From contig JACKNH010000013.1 of assembly GCA_024234975.1 (NCBI GenBank), positions 1-64,000 of the forward strand: a stretch of DNA of 64,000 nucleotides. Reading direction: 5' to 3'. The position numbers and the translations under genes were made by a program. Shown in pieces: positions 18,469 through 26,016 of this stretch. The notes below the pieces were generated by a model that did not search any database, was not told where the DNA came from, and was given only the letters and a program-made list of their open reading frames with translations. The stretch comes from Gammaproteobacteria bacterium (lineage in GTDB: Bacteria > Pseudomonadota > Gammaproteobacteria > Ga0077536). Numbering within the stretch: position 1 is the first letter of the stretch; each line of letters opens with the position of its first letter.

Positions 18469-18699
18469 TCACTTCGAGGATTTCACGGCAGCCTTGAACA
18501 ACATCGTGAACAGGAACCACGCCAGCCGGGGCGTCAGCATTTTCAGGAATGCGCGCGCATCCTCGGGATACAACCGCGCAGTCAGCGGCATGGCGCCGTA
18601 AATCTTGCCTTTGATCAGCAAGGCCTTGCCATCGTCATCGGGTTCCAGCGCGGCAATCGCCATCAATTCGCTGTTATCCGCACCATAGAGTTTGATCAT
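18469..18699 (-). CDS. small conserved-looking protein coupled to the flavoprotein
   Basis: A 76-aa protein. Its ATG overlaps the stop of the upstream flavoprotein gene by four bases (ATGA), so the two are translated together. The first half reads as short beta strands (LMAIAALEPDDDGKALLIKG). The second half carries a semi-hydrophobic helix (RLAWFLFTMLFKAAVKSS) that might lie on the membrane. I do not recognise a domain. Coupling suggests a subunit, redox partner or membrane anchor for the oxidoreductase. The overlap, the codon pattern and a sensible composition argue that it is a real gene. Confidence 0.7.
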   Translation of the reverse strand: MIKLYGADNSELMAIAALEPDDDGKALLIKGKIYGAMPLTARLYPEDARAFLKMLTPRLAWFLFTMLFKAAVKSSK

Positions 18700-20282
18700 G
18701 CCGCTATCACCTTGTCCCAGTTCATGCCGAGCTGGTCGAACATTTTAATGGCCGTCGCGCGGCCGGCGCCGAACACGCCGCCGCCCGGATGCAGGAAGGG
18801 ACCGACCAGGTACAGGCGTTCGACGCCGGGTACCGTCATCTGCCCGTAGTCCGGCGTGGGGCGGTGACTGTTCATCTGGTAGAAATACGGCGCGACACCA
18901 TGGACATCGCCACCGGGCATGCTGGTCGGCATATTGCGCGCGTGATCCAGCGGTGTGACGACGGTGCGGGCGATGATGTTGTCCGGCGTGAGGTTGCTGA
19001 CGAATTTCTGGTAGTGACGCAGCGAACGGTCACCCATCTCCTCACGGATGTCATCCCAGCGCGCCGCCCCACCCTGCTCCAGGTTGTACGGCGCGAAGGT
19101 AATGCCGTGGAACATCCCTTTGCCGGCGGGCACCCGGCTCGGATCGCCGATGCTTTCGTCACCGCCCGCGCCAAGCACGCGTTGCGAGATACGGCCGCGC
19201 TTCAAGGCATCGAAATCATCCAGCATATCCACCAGCGAATCACTGGCCATGAATTCCAGCATGATGGCGTCACGCACGGCCGGATCATCGGTACGGTATT
19301 CAATGTTTGAATGCAGATCATAGTGACTGACCATGATCGAATATGGCGCGAGCGTGGCGCGTTCACCACGTTGCAGAACCGGTTCCGGTATGCCCTCGAC
19401 GAACTTGCGGATGACGTGCGGATGCAGCGCGCCGATGACCGCATCGGTGGCCTGGAACGTTTCGCCGGTATCCAGTTGCACACCGGTCGCGCGGCCGCCC
19501 GAGGTCACCACCTTCGTGACGTTGCTGTTGCAACGCACTTCGCCACCGTAATACTCGATACATTTGACCAGCGCTTCGGTCAACTTGCCGCTGCCACCGA
19601 CAGGCTGCGACACGCCATAGGCATGCATCAGGCCGGGCATCAGGAACAGCCCGAAGCCGGTGCCGAGTTCCTCCGGCGCCTGCAGATTTTCAGAGATCAG
19701 GCGCAGCAGCCAGATCTTCACCCGCTCGTTTTCGAAGTACATGTTGGCCAGATCCAGCGAACTGCGCTGCATCTTGTCGAGGATGTCGCGGCCCTCCGGA
19801 CTGCTGTCCATCATGGCGAAGAACGCGCCCATCGGCGCCGGCGGCGCATACAGCCCGGCGAAGAACATCGGCAGGAACTTGATGCTCTCGGTCACCAGGC
19901 TGCGATAACTCTCGGCATCCTTCTCCGAAAGTCTCGCGATGCCCTGGCAGGTCTTGTCCAGATCCTTGTAGGCCGTGAGCGTCGAGCCATCGGCGAAGAT
20001 CATCGAGTAAGGCGTGCCGTAGCGATAGTTGAGACCGAAACGCGATACCAGGCCGAGCTCGTCGTTACGCAGCATCGGGTTGCCCTGGATCATGATGTGC
20101 ACGGAGGAATGCTCGTCGTGCCAGAAACCTGGTGTGTTGATTTCGCGCGTGACCACGCCGCCGCCCGCCCACGGTTTCTTCTCCAGCACCAGCACCTTCT
20201 TGCCCGCCTTGGCGAGGTAGGCGGCCGCGACCAGACCGTTGTGACCGCCGCCCATCGCGACGACATCGAATTTGTTGCTCAT
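18696..20282 (-). CDS. FAD-dependent oxidoreductase, phytoene desaturase-like (COG1233)
   Basis: A 528-aa flavoprotein. The N-terminus has the dinucleotide fold (FDVVAMGGGHNGLVAAAYLA) and the adjacent VLVLEKKPWAGGGVVT that binds FAD in phytoene desaturase and amine oxidase-like enzymes. Near the C-terminus VERLYLVGPFLHPGGGVFG followed by GRATAIKMFDQ is the second FAD motif. Such enzymes desaturate or oxidise hydrophobic substrates; the carotenoid pathway is not otherwise present here. GGGAG lies 7 bases before the ATG. It heads a tight pair with the 76-aa gene (4-base overlap) and follows the cupin gene by 62 bases, so this looks like a catabolic operon. Confidence 0.87.
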   Translation of the reverse strand: MSNKFDVVAMGGGHNGLVAAAYLAKAGKKVLVLEKKPWAGGGVVTREINTPGFWHDEHSSVHIMIQGNPMLRNDELGLVSRFGLNYRYGTPYSMIFADGSTLTAYKDLDKTCQGIARLSEKDAESYRSLVTESIKFLPMFFAGLYAPPAPMGAFFAMMDSSPEGRDILDKMQRSSLDLANMYFENERVKIWLLRLISENLQAPEELGTGFGLFLMPGLMHAYGVSQPVGGSGKLTEALVKCIEYYGGEVRCNSNVTKVVTSGGRATGVQLDTGETFQATDAVIGALHPHVIRKFVEGIPEPVLQRGERATLAPYSIMVSHYDLHSNIEYRTDDPAVRDAIMLEFMASDSLVDMLDDFDALKRGRISQRVLGAGGDESIGDPSRVPAGKGMFHGITFAPYNLEQGGAARWDDIREEMGDRSLRHYQKFVSNLTPDNIIARTVVTPLDHARNMPTSMPGGDVHGVAPYFYQMNSHRPTPDYGQMTVPGVERLYLVGPFLHPGGGVFGAGRATAIKMFDQLGMNWDKVIAA

Positions 20283-20344
20283 CTACAGGCTCCCGAGGGC
20301 TTCGCGGTGCCGGGGGCACCGCAAAGCGGAAATCGTTGCAAGCG

Positions 20345-20836
20345 TCAGGGGTGCACTTCGGGCAGTGGCTGGCCGTCGACTTCGACTGGCGTCGCTTCGG
20401 TCAGCACGAACACGATACGGCAGGGTGTATCTTTGCTGGGGTTCCGCCACAGGTGCATGGTGCCGCGCTGGATGATGATGTCACCGGGGCCCAGCAGCGT
20501 TTTTTCGCCGTCATCGACTTCCAGCTCGACATTGCCCTTGATAACGATGCCGTAATCCAGGCTGCTGGTACGGTGCATGGGCGAGGTTCCGCCAGGCAGC
20601 ATGTCGACCACGCGGATGACCGAACCGCCACGCAAGGTCAGACCGGCGTCGCGTTCGCGGCCATCGGTGGGATCGTTGTTGTCGACCGGCAGTTCCGGTG
20701 CGGTCCAGATCAACGCGAACTCGGCATCGCCGCTCGCGATCATCTGTGTTTCGAAGGTCTCGTCCTTGGCGAGTATCGCCCTGCCCTTGTCGTTGTGGCC
20801 CGTCACCACCCGCCTTACCGGCTCCAGCATTGCCAT
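20345..20836 (-). CDS. cupin domain protein
   Basis: A 163-aa single cupin. The cupin motifs are clear: PGGTSPMHRTSSLDYGIVI (motif 1, with His and a metal-binding set partly altered), then GPGDIIIQRGTMHLWRN (motif 2, with His). The N-terminal part (RRVVTGHNDKGRAIL) is typical of cupins beside aromatic-catabolism genes. Function could be an isomerase, dioxygenase or small-ligand sensor. I set the start at 20836 (MAML); a frame 18 codons longer exists but adds an unlikely N-terminus. It lies between the AmpG-like transporter and the flavoprotein on the same strand. Confidence 0.8.
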   Translation of the reverse strand: MAMLEPVRRVVTGHNDKGRAILAKDETFETQMIASGDAEFALIWTAPELPVDNNDPTDGRERDAGLTLRGGSVIRVVDMLPGGTSPMHRTSSLDYGIVIKGNVELEVDDGEKTLLGPGDIIIQRGTMHLWRNPSKDTPCRIVFVLTEATPVEVDGQPLPEVHP

Positions 20837-20993
20837 CGATGTTGTTCCCGCGAAAAAAGTCCGACCCCGATGCACTGGCGCAGCCGGCACACCGCCTTAA
20901 CCGCGGTCAGGGTAGTGGCGGGCACCGGCAAGCTCAAATCGCGATTTCTGATAGCAGCCATATCGGTGACAAATGCGGCGGCTGGTTCCGGTA

Positions 20994-22310
20994 TCAGGTC
21001 AGTGCGCCGGCCTTGGCCGCGGCATTGTCCAGGGCAGTGACATGGTTTTGGTGACGCTGCATATCAGCGATCACCAGTAGCACCACCGCCACCAGCAAAG
21101 TGCCCGCGATCACAAAGTAAAGCTGGTTGCGCGCGAGATACTCATCGAGCACGGCCAGCGAGCCGGTTCCCAGCGTTCGGCCCACGTTAATCCAGGTCAT
21201 ATAGAGCGCGAACTGGGTGGCGGAGACCTTCACCCAGCAGAGCTTCATATGAATGGCAATGAAACTGATGAACACCGCCTGGTAGATGAAAGCCTGCACA
21301 AAACAGATGGCGAGCAGGAAACGCGGCGACGACCATGCGGATTCAACCGAGCCGACGACGACTGCCAACAGTGCATACAGCAGCAATGCACCGATGTAGA
21401 ACGTCTTGACGCCTTTGCGATCGATGAAGTGCCCGAGCAACAAGCCCACCGTCGCCGCGATGAGGCCGGCAAGCGCGGTCCAGCGCGAGTACACCTCGCT
21501 GAGGAAACCCTGTTGTTGCACCACGATGACCGGCGCCACGGTCACCCACAGGCCGTCAGCAAAGCGGAACAGGAACGACACCATCGCCAGCAGCAGGCTG
21601 GCCGGCAATAGCAAGACCTTCAACAGATCACCGACGATTTCCAGCAGGCTGTGCGGCTGCAGGGACAGCGAACGCGCGGTCGGCGCGCCCTCGGTCCACG
21701 GCAACAGCTTCTCGCCTTCACGTTCGCGTACGGCGACCGCCCAGGTCAGGATCAAACCAAACCCGATCAGCAGCATCAGCGCGATTCCCAGCATGCCGAA
21801 GCTCTTCACCAACACGCCGCCGATGGCGGCGGAGCCGGAAATGCCCAACACCTGGCCAAATGCCATGAACGCATTGGCGTGGCCGTGCTCCTCGGGCGGC
21901 AGCACATCGATGGCCATGCCATCCACCGCTACGTCCTGGACCGCGGAAAACGAGTTCAACAGGAAAAACAGGGCAGTGAGCAGCGGAACGTTGCTCAGGC
22001 CATCGGGAAAGAATACGAATACCGATGCAGTCAACACGAGCGCCGCTTGCGAAAGGATCACCCAGGGCCGCCGCCTGCCCATCGCCAGCAGAGTGAAGCG
22101 GTCCATGACCGGACCTGCCAGGCCCTTGTACAACCATGGCAGTGCGGCGACCGTGATAAAGCCGGCAATGGCCGCGGGCGCCACACCTTGTTCGGCGAGA
22201 TAGGCAGGGATGGCGATATTGGCCAACCCGAAGGGCAGACCCTGCGCCACATAGAAAACAGTGAAAGAAAAAAACCTGAGGTAGCGGTTACCCGTCAGTA
22301 CCAGCGCCAT
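20994..22310 (-). CDS. MFS transporter, AmpG/PAT-like
   Basis: A 438-aa polytopic membrane protein. The first helix (FFSFTVFYVAQGLPFGLANI) and the conserved VQDVAVDGMAIDVL segment match the AmpG/acetyl-CoA transporter branch of the MFS, which includes muropeptide permeases and many carriers of unknown substrate. Start at 22310 (MALVLTGN), preceded by a G-rich site; upstream codons lack membrane character. No ampC, ampR or murein-recycling gene is nearby, and it leads the cupin/flavoprotein/MFS/receptor block, so a catabolic substrate is more likely than muropeptides. It diverges from the secreted-protein gene at 22511. Confidence 0.8.
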   Translation of the reverse strand: MALVLTGNRYLRFFSFTVFYVAQGLPFGLANIAIPAYLAEQGVAPAAIAGFITVAALPWLYKGLAGPVMDRFTLLAMGRRRPWVILSQAALVLTASVFVFFPDGLSNVPLLTALFFLLNSFSAVQDVAVDGMAIDVLPPEEHGHANAFMAFGQVLGISGSAAIGGVLVKSFGMLGIALMLLIGFGLILTWAVAVREREGEKLLPWTEGAPTARSLSLQPHSLLEIVGDLLKVLLLPASLLLAMVSFLFRFADGLWVTVAPVIVVQQQGFLSEVYSRWTALAGLIAATVGLLLGHFIDRKGVKTFYIGALLLYALLAVVVGSVESAWSSPRFLLAICFVQAFIYQAVFISFIAIHMKLCWVKVSATQFALYMTWINVGRTLGTGSLAVLDEYLARNQLYFVIAGTLLVAVVLLVIADMQRHQNHVTALDNAAAKAGALT

Positions 22311-22414
22311 TGTCCCCCCGATCAAATTTGCCTGGTGTGTCGTTGCGCATGGTAATGCCCGCGCCCGGCAGGGGGAAGCCGTGCGACAGTCCGGGAGGTG
22401 ATATGTCACGGAAT

Positions 22415-22458
22415 CGTCCGCGGACGCCCGGTATCATGCGGCCACCGCCGATACCGGG
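22415..22458. promoter_or_regulatory. two adjacent palindromes in a divergent intergenic region
   Basis: A perfect 12-bp palindrome (CGTCCGCGGACG, 22415-22426) touches a 9-bp inverted repeat (CCCGGTATC at 22427-22435, GATACCGGG at 22450-22458). Both lie in the 200-bp gap between the AmpG-like gene and the secreted-protein gene and could be operator sites for either. Confidence 0.4.
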
Positions 22459-22510
22459 TGCGAATTGTCTGCGCACCACGGCCAAGGCATCCACCACGAG
22501 GCCATCCACC

Positions 22511-23101
22511 ATGAAGAAGTTGATTGCGTTGTCCATGATGTTGACCGCCGGCGCGGCAAACGCGGCCGTTTTGAATGCGACCGTCACTGGTTCAGGTACC
22601 TACAATAATGACGCCTCGCTCCTCAGCGACGGCTTCATTCCTGCCGAAGGCACCTACTGGCAGGACATCAGCAACGTTCACTGGACGAGCGGCGGACCGG
22701 CCGACTTCGTGTTCGATTACGGCGCGGACGTGCTGTTGCACGACATCGTGCTATCGGTGGACAACAACGACGATTACTTCGTTGAGTGGTCGACGAACAA
22801 TGCGGACTGGTTCCCGTTGTTTCTCATTCCCAGCGCAGCCGGCAACATCGATGAACAGTTCCCCGGCGGCATGGACACCTTCTCCACCATCAGCGGCGAT
22901 GTTGATTATCTCGATACGCTGGATTTCGCGCCGCTCACCCTGCGCTATCTGCGCCTGACCGCCGTCAACGGCGACGGCGCCTACGCCGCCGGTGAATTGC
23001 AGGCCCTCAGCGCTGTACCTCTGCCAGCCGCGGTGTGGTTGCTCGGCGGTGCGTTGCTGCCACTGGCCGCCCGAGTAAAACGCCGGCAGACGAATGTCTG
23101 A
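22511..23101 (+). CDS. secreted protein with VPLPA/PEP-CTERM-type sorting tail
   Basis: A 196-aa exported protein. It starts MKKLIALSMMLTAGAANAAV, a Sec signal cleaved after ANA. The body has beta-rich segments (FVFDYGADVLLHDIVLSVDN, then YFVEWSTNNADW, then LRYLRLTAVNGDG) that look like a discoidin-type carbohydrate-binding sandwich. The C-terminus is VPLPAAVWLLGGALLPLA plus a basic end, the architecture of VPLPA/PEP-CTERM sorting signals handled by exosortases. No exosortase gene is in the window. The ATG has GAGG 10 bases upstream; a longer frame to 22310 lacks support. Likely an extracellular or biofilm-matrix protein. Confidence 0.8.
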   Translation: MKKLIALSMMLTAGAANAAVLNATVTGSGTYNNDASLLSDGFIPAEGTYWQDISNVHWTSGGPADFVFDYGADVLLHDIVLSVDNNDDYFVEWSTNNADWFPLFLIPSAAGNIDEQFPGGMDTFSTISGDVDYLDTLDFAPLTLRYLRLTAVNGDGAYAAGELQALSAVPLPAAVWLLGGALLPLAARVKRRQTNV

Positions 23102-23160
23102 CATCCTCCCGGCCGGCGCAAGTGGCGACGTGAATCCGTGGGGCATTAGTCGATGCCGCA

Positions 23161-23679
23161 TGGATTCCGGCTCGTCGCTGCGCGCCGTCCGGAATGACGG
23201 AGATGTATCGTTCGCGACGGAACAAGCCCTCCCCAGCCGTCATTCCCGCGCAGGCGGGAATCCATACGGCAGCGAGTCGAAGCCGAATGGATTCCGGCTC
23301 GTCGCTGCGCGCCGTCCGGAATGACGGAGGCCCCTACGTTCGCGACGGTACAAGATCTCCCCTCCGTCATTCCCGCGCAGGCGGGAATCCATATGGCAGC
23401 CGAGCAAAATGGATTCCGGCTCGTCGCGCGCGCCGTCCGGAATGGGGGATTATCGTTCGCGACGGAACTCGCCGCATTCCGCGCCGGGAATCCATCCAGA
23501 AGTCGAAGCCGCATGGATTCCGGCTCGTCGCTGCGCGCCGTCCGGAATGACGGGGATGTATCGTTCGCGACGGAACAAGCCCTCCCCACCGTCATTCCCG
23601 CGCAGGCGGGAATCCATACGGCAGCAGTCGAAGCCGAATGGATTCCGGCTCGCTGCTGCGCGCCGTCCGGAATGACGGA
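23161..23679. repeat. tandem array of alternating dRS3-like inverted repeats, period about 104-127 bp
   Basis: Five copies of unit A (starts 23161, 23288, 23410, 23514, 23639; about 40 bp, ATTCCGG...CCGGAAT arms) alternate with four copies of unit B (23237-23266, 23364-23393, a degraded one near 23471-23495, 23589-23618). Unit B contains ATTCCCGCGCAGGCGGGAAT. The outer ends CCGTCATTCC and GGAATCCA are shared by B and the reverse complement of A, so they are inverted relatives. The array fills most of the 610-bp gap (23102-23711) between convergent genes. Open frames across it are repeat artefacts. The unit B core fits the Neisseria dRS3 pattern ATTCCC-N8-GGGAAT. Confidence 0.9.
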
Positions 23680-23711
23680 GGGGGATCGAGTGAAACTGTT
23701 ATCGCTGCGGG

Positions 23712-25070
23712 CTATTTGCTGAAATCGAAGATTGATTCCTCCGCGGGGCGCTGCATGCCCTGCTCGAAATATTTCTCCCAGATCTGTGCCCACGGACGGT
23801 CGTACATGTCGAGCAAGGTGTAATCGATGGTCTGACCCGTCGTCAGCTGAATCGCACGGCCGTTGACCGGGAAGATCTTGCGCATGCATTCCAGATACAC
23901 GTAGGGATCGCCTTCGTTCAATTCAGAGGCCTTGTCCAGGTAATGGACGATGCGCACCGGATCGACCAGCACCTCATCGTCATAAAGAATGACTTCATGG
24001 CGCAAGCCTCTGAAACCGCCTTGCGCATCGGCGACCGGCGACCAGATTTCAATGCTCTGCATATTATTCGAGTATTCGAACGACCCATGGGAGATCCAGC
24101 CCTGGATATTCGACGTCCACGAAATCAGCACATCGCCATCCCAGAAGCCCACCGATTCGCCGTACCAGCGCGGCACGTCGGCACCCAGGCGCGGCACCAC
24201 GCCGCTCATATTGAATTCACGATTGAACAGTATATGGGTGATCATGTTGTCCGCAGCCGGCCGCAGGTCCTGCATCATCTCCGGCGTGAGCATGATGTGC
24301 GAGAAGATGCCACCGTAATGTGAGAACCGGCGCAGAAACCCTTCCGGCCAGCAATACTGCCCCGGCCACTGCGGGGCATTGGTATGTCCGTAGTGATACA
24401 TCTGCTGTACGAAATGGCGTTGGTATTCCGGCGTCAGCAGGCTGAGGTACGTCGGAATCTGCAGGATCGAACCATCAAACCAGGAGAAGCGCTTGTCATA
24501 GCGGCGGCGGTAATTGCCGTTCCAGTCAGGCAATGTCTCGCGAGTGTGGAGGGTAGGCCCGCCATGGGCTTTCGTCTCCGCGATGAGTGCTTCGTAGTGC
24601 TCCCTGGCCGTCCGAAACCGATACGGACTGACGATCTCTTCGCGCGGATAGTCCCGATCACAATAGCCCCAGGCGGCACTCGCCGGCGGGTCATCGCCAA
24701 CGACCGCGGTCTCGGTCGCGCCCCACTGTGCTTCCAGTGCCAGCGGCGAATTGCAGCGGAAGTAACGCTTGTCCTGCCAGAGCGCTTCATCGATATAGAA
24801 GTCGTCCGACGTGAACAGGTCGCGCGGCAGCGTGGTGACTCCGTCGGGCACGGCGCCATTGGCTGCCGCAACCACCGGCACCAGGCCACCCGGCGGAATG
24901 ATCGGGCCAACGTTCAGTCCGCGACCATCCGCGCCAACGATACTCTCCGGCACCAGCGGATCGCGAAACCCACGTCCGACACCGGGCGCAGCCACATCGG
25001 CTGCAATGGCTGGTTCGCCAAGCAGCAATAGTGAAATCACAGATAACAGGCACGGGCGCGAATTGATCAC
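23712..25070 (-). CDS. secreted protein of unknown function
   Basis: A 452-aa exported protein. The start is GTG at 25070, supported by GGAG ten bases upstream and an immediate signal peptide (CLLSVISLLLLGEPAIAADV); longer frames upstream add arginine-rich sequence without a signal. The segment DVPRWYGESVGFWDGDVLIS near residue 320 matches a motif I associate with a poorly characterised family of secreted proteins (xxGESxGxWxGDTLV) common in sphingomonads and related gammaproteobacteria. It is rich in aromatic residues (YHYGHTNAPQWPGQYCW). No catalytic residues can be named. It lies downstream of an SDR and a P450 and ends at the repeat array. Confidence 0.7.
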   Translation of the reverse strand: MINSRPCLLSVISLLLLGEPAIAADVAAPGVGRGFRDPLVPESIVGADGRGLNVGPIIPPGGLVPVVAAANGAVPDGVTTLPRDLFTSDDFYIDEALWQDKRYFRCNSPLALEAQWGATETAVVGDDPPASAAWGYCDRDYPREEIVSPYRFRTAREHYEALIAETKAHGGPTLHTRETLPDWNGNYRRRYDKRFSWFDGSILQIPTYLSLLTPEYQRHFVQQMYHYGHTNAPQWPGQYCWPEGFLRRFSHYGGIFSHIMLTPEMMQDLRPAADNMITHILFNREFNMSGVVPRLGADVPRWYGESVGFWDGDVLISWTSNIQGWISHGSFEYSNNMQSIEIWSPVADAQGGFRGLRHEVILYDDEVLVDPVRIVHYLDKASELNEGDPYVYLECMRKIFPVNGRAIQLTTGQTIDYTLLDMYDRPWAQIWEKYFEQGMQRPAEESIFDFSK

Positions 25071-25134
25071 GGGATATCGACTCCAGAGGGATGTGACAAG
25101 CAGAAAGGACCATGGCCTGCGGCAACGCGCACGC

Positions 25135-25971
25135 TCACTTTGGTGAGAACTCAGCCTGGTAACCAAAGGCCTGGACGATGCCCTGCGTGCGATTGAAGAC
25201 ACGTTCCACCAGTTCCGGATGCGTCACCGCGTAGAGCGCACCCTCGCGCATGGCTGTGATTACGACCTCCGCGGCCTGGGCCGGTGTCTTCCAGGGCAAG
25301 CGGTCGCGATACTGCGGCAAGGATTCGAGATCAGCATCGGCCAGAGTGCCGGCGGCCAGGTCCGCCGGACGATTGCGCAAGCTTCGGCCCAAGTTGCTGC
25401 GTACCGGTCCGGGCAGCAGCACGGTGACGCCGACAGGTACCTCGTCCTGCGCCAGTTCCTGCGCCAGCGTTTCGCTCAATGCGGTGACACCGAACTTGGT
25501 GGTGGCATACGCGCCCAGACCCGGAAATGCGGCAAGCCCGCCCATCGAGGCGGTGTTGACGATCCAACCTCCTTCAGGGTTTTCCAGCAACAGCGGCAGG
25601 AAATGGTGTACGCCGTGAATCACACCCCACAGATTGACGTTGATCATCCATTGCCAATCGGCCAGTGTCAGGTCACGTATGCGGCCGAAAGAACCGATGC
25701 CGGCGTTGTTGCAAACCACGTGTACGGCGCCGAAGCGCGAATGCGCCGCGTCCGCCAGGGCCGCCACACTGGCGGCATCACTGACGTCGGTCTGAATCGC
25801 TAACGCGCCGATTTCCGCCGCGGTCCGATCCAGCGCATCGCGCTCGATGTCGGCAATGACCACCTGCATACCTTCATCGATGAAGCGCTCCGCGAGACCG
25901 CGGCCGATGCCCGAAGCGCCGCCGGTGACTACGGCGACCTTGCCTTTAAACTCGCTGAATCCGCGGCCCAT
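25135..25971 (-). CDS. SDR family oxidoreductase
   Basis: A 278-aa classical SDR with TGGASGIG near residue 16, VCNNAGIG near 88, a catalytic Ser in VNTASMGG and YATTK as active site. The C-terminal extension after residue 200 (PGPVRSNLGRSLRNRPADL) is longer than the minimum and may form a substrate lid. It oxidises or reduces an alcohol/ketone with NAD(P). It is 45 bp downstream of the P450 gene on the same strand, so a hydroxylation followed by alcohol oxidation is a natural reading, though unproven. Confidence 0.87.
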   Translation of the reverse strand: MGRGFSEFKGKVAVVTGGASGIGRGLAERFIDEGMQVVIADIERDALDRTAAEIGALAIQTDVSDAASVAALADAAHSRFGAVHVVCNNAGIGSFGRIRDLTLADWQWMINVNLWGVIHGVHHFLPLLLENPEGGWIVNTASMGGLAAFPGLGAYATTKFGVTALSETLAQELAQDEVPVGVTVLLPGPVRSNLGRSLRNRPADLAAGTLADADLESLPQYRDRLPWKTPAQAAEVVITAMREGALYAVTHPELVERVFNRTQGIVQAFGYQAEFSPK

Positions 25972-26016
25972 GCAATGCTTCCTATGTCGTTGTCACGGCA
26001 GGCGTGTGACCGTGCT

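Noticed and set aside
20994..22310. ampG of the murein recycling and beta-lactamase induction pathway
   Set aside because: Only the fold branch matches; no ampC, ampR, ampD or murein genes are nearby and it leads a catabolic block.
23161..23679. CRISPR array
   Set aside because: Repeats are palindromic, two kinds alternate in opposite orientation, and the spacers between them are themselves near-identical (for example GTATCGTTCGCGACGGAACAAG-like text recurs), so there are no unique spacers and no cas genes.
23146..23889. Open frame across the repeat array that looks like a repetitive protein
   Set aside because: The 'protein' is the repeat translated; frames open in several phases and on both strands, there is no ribosome site, and it overlaps the end of a supported gene.
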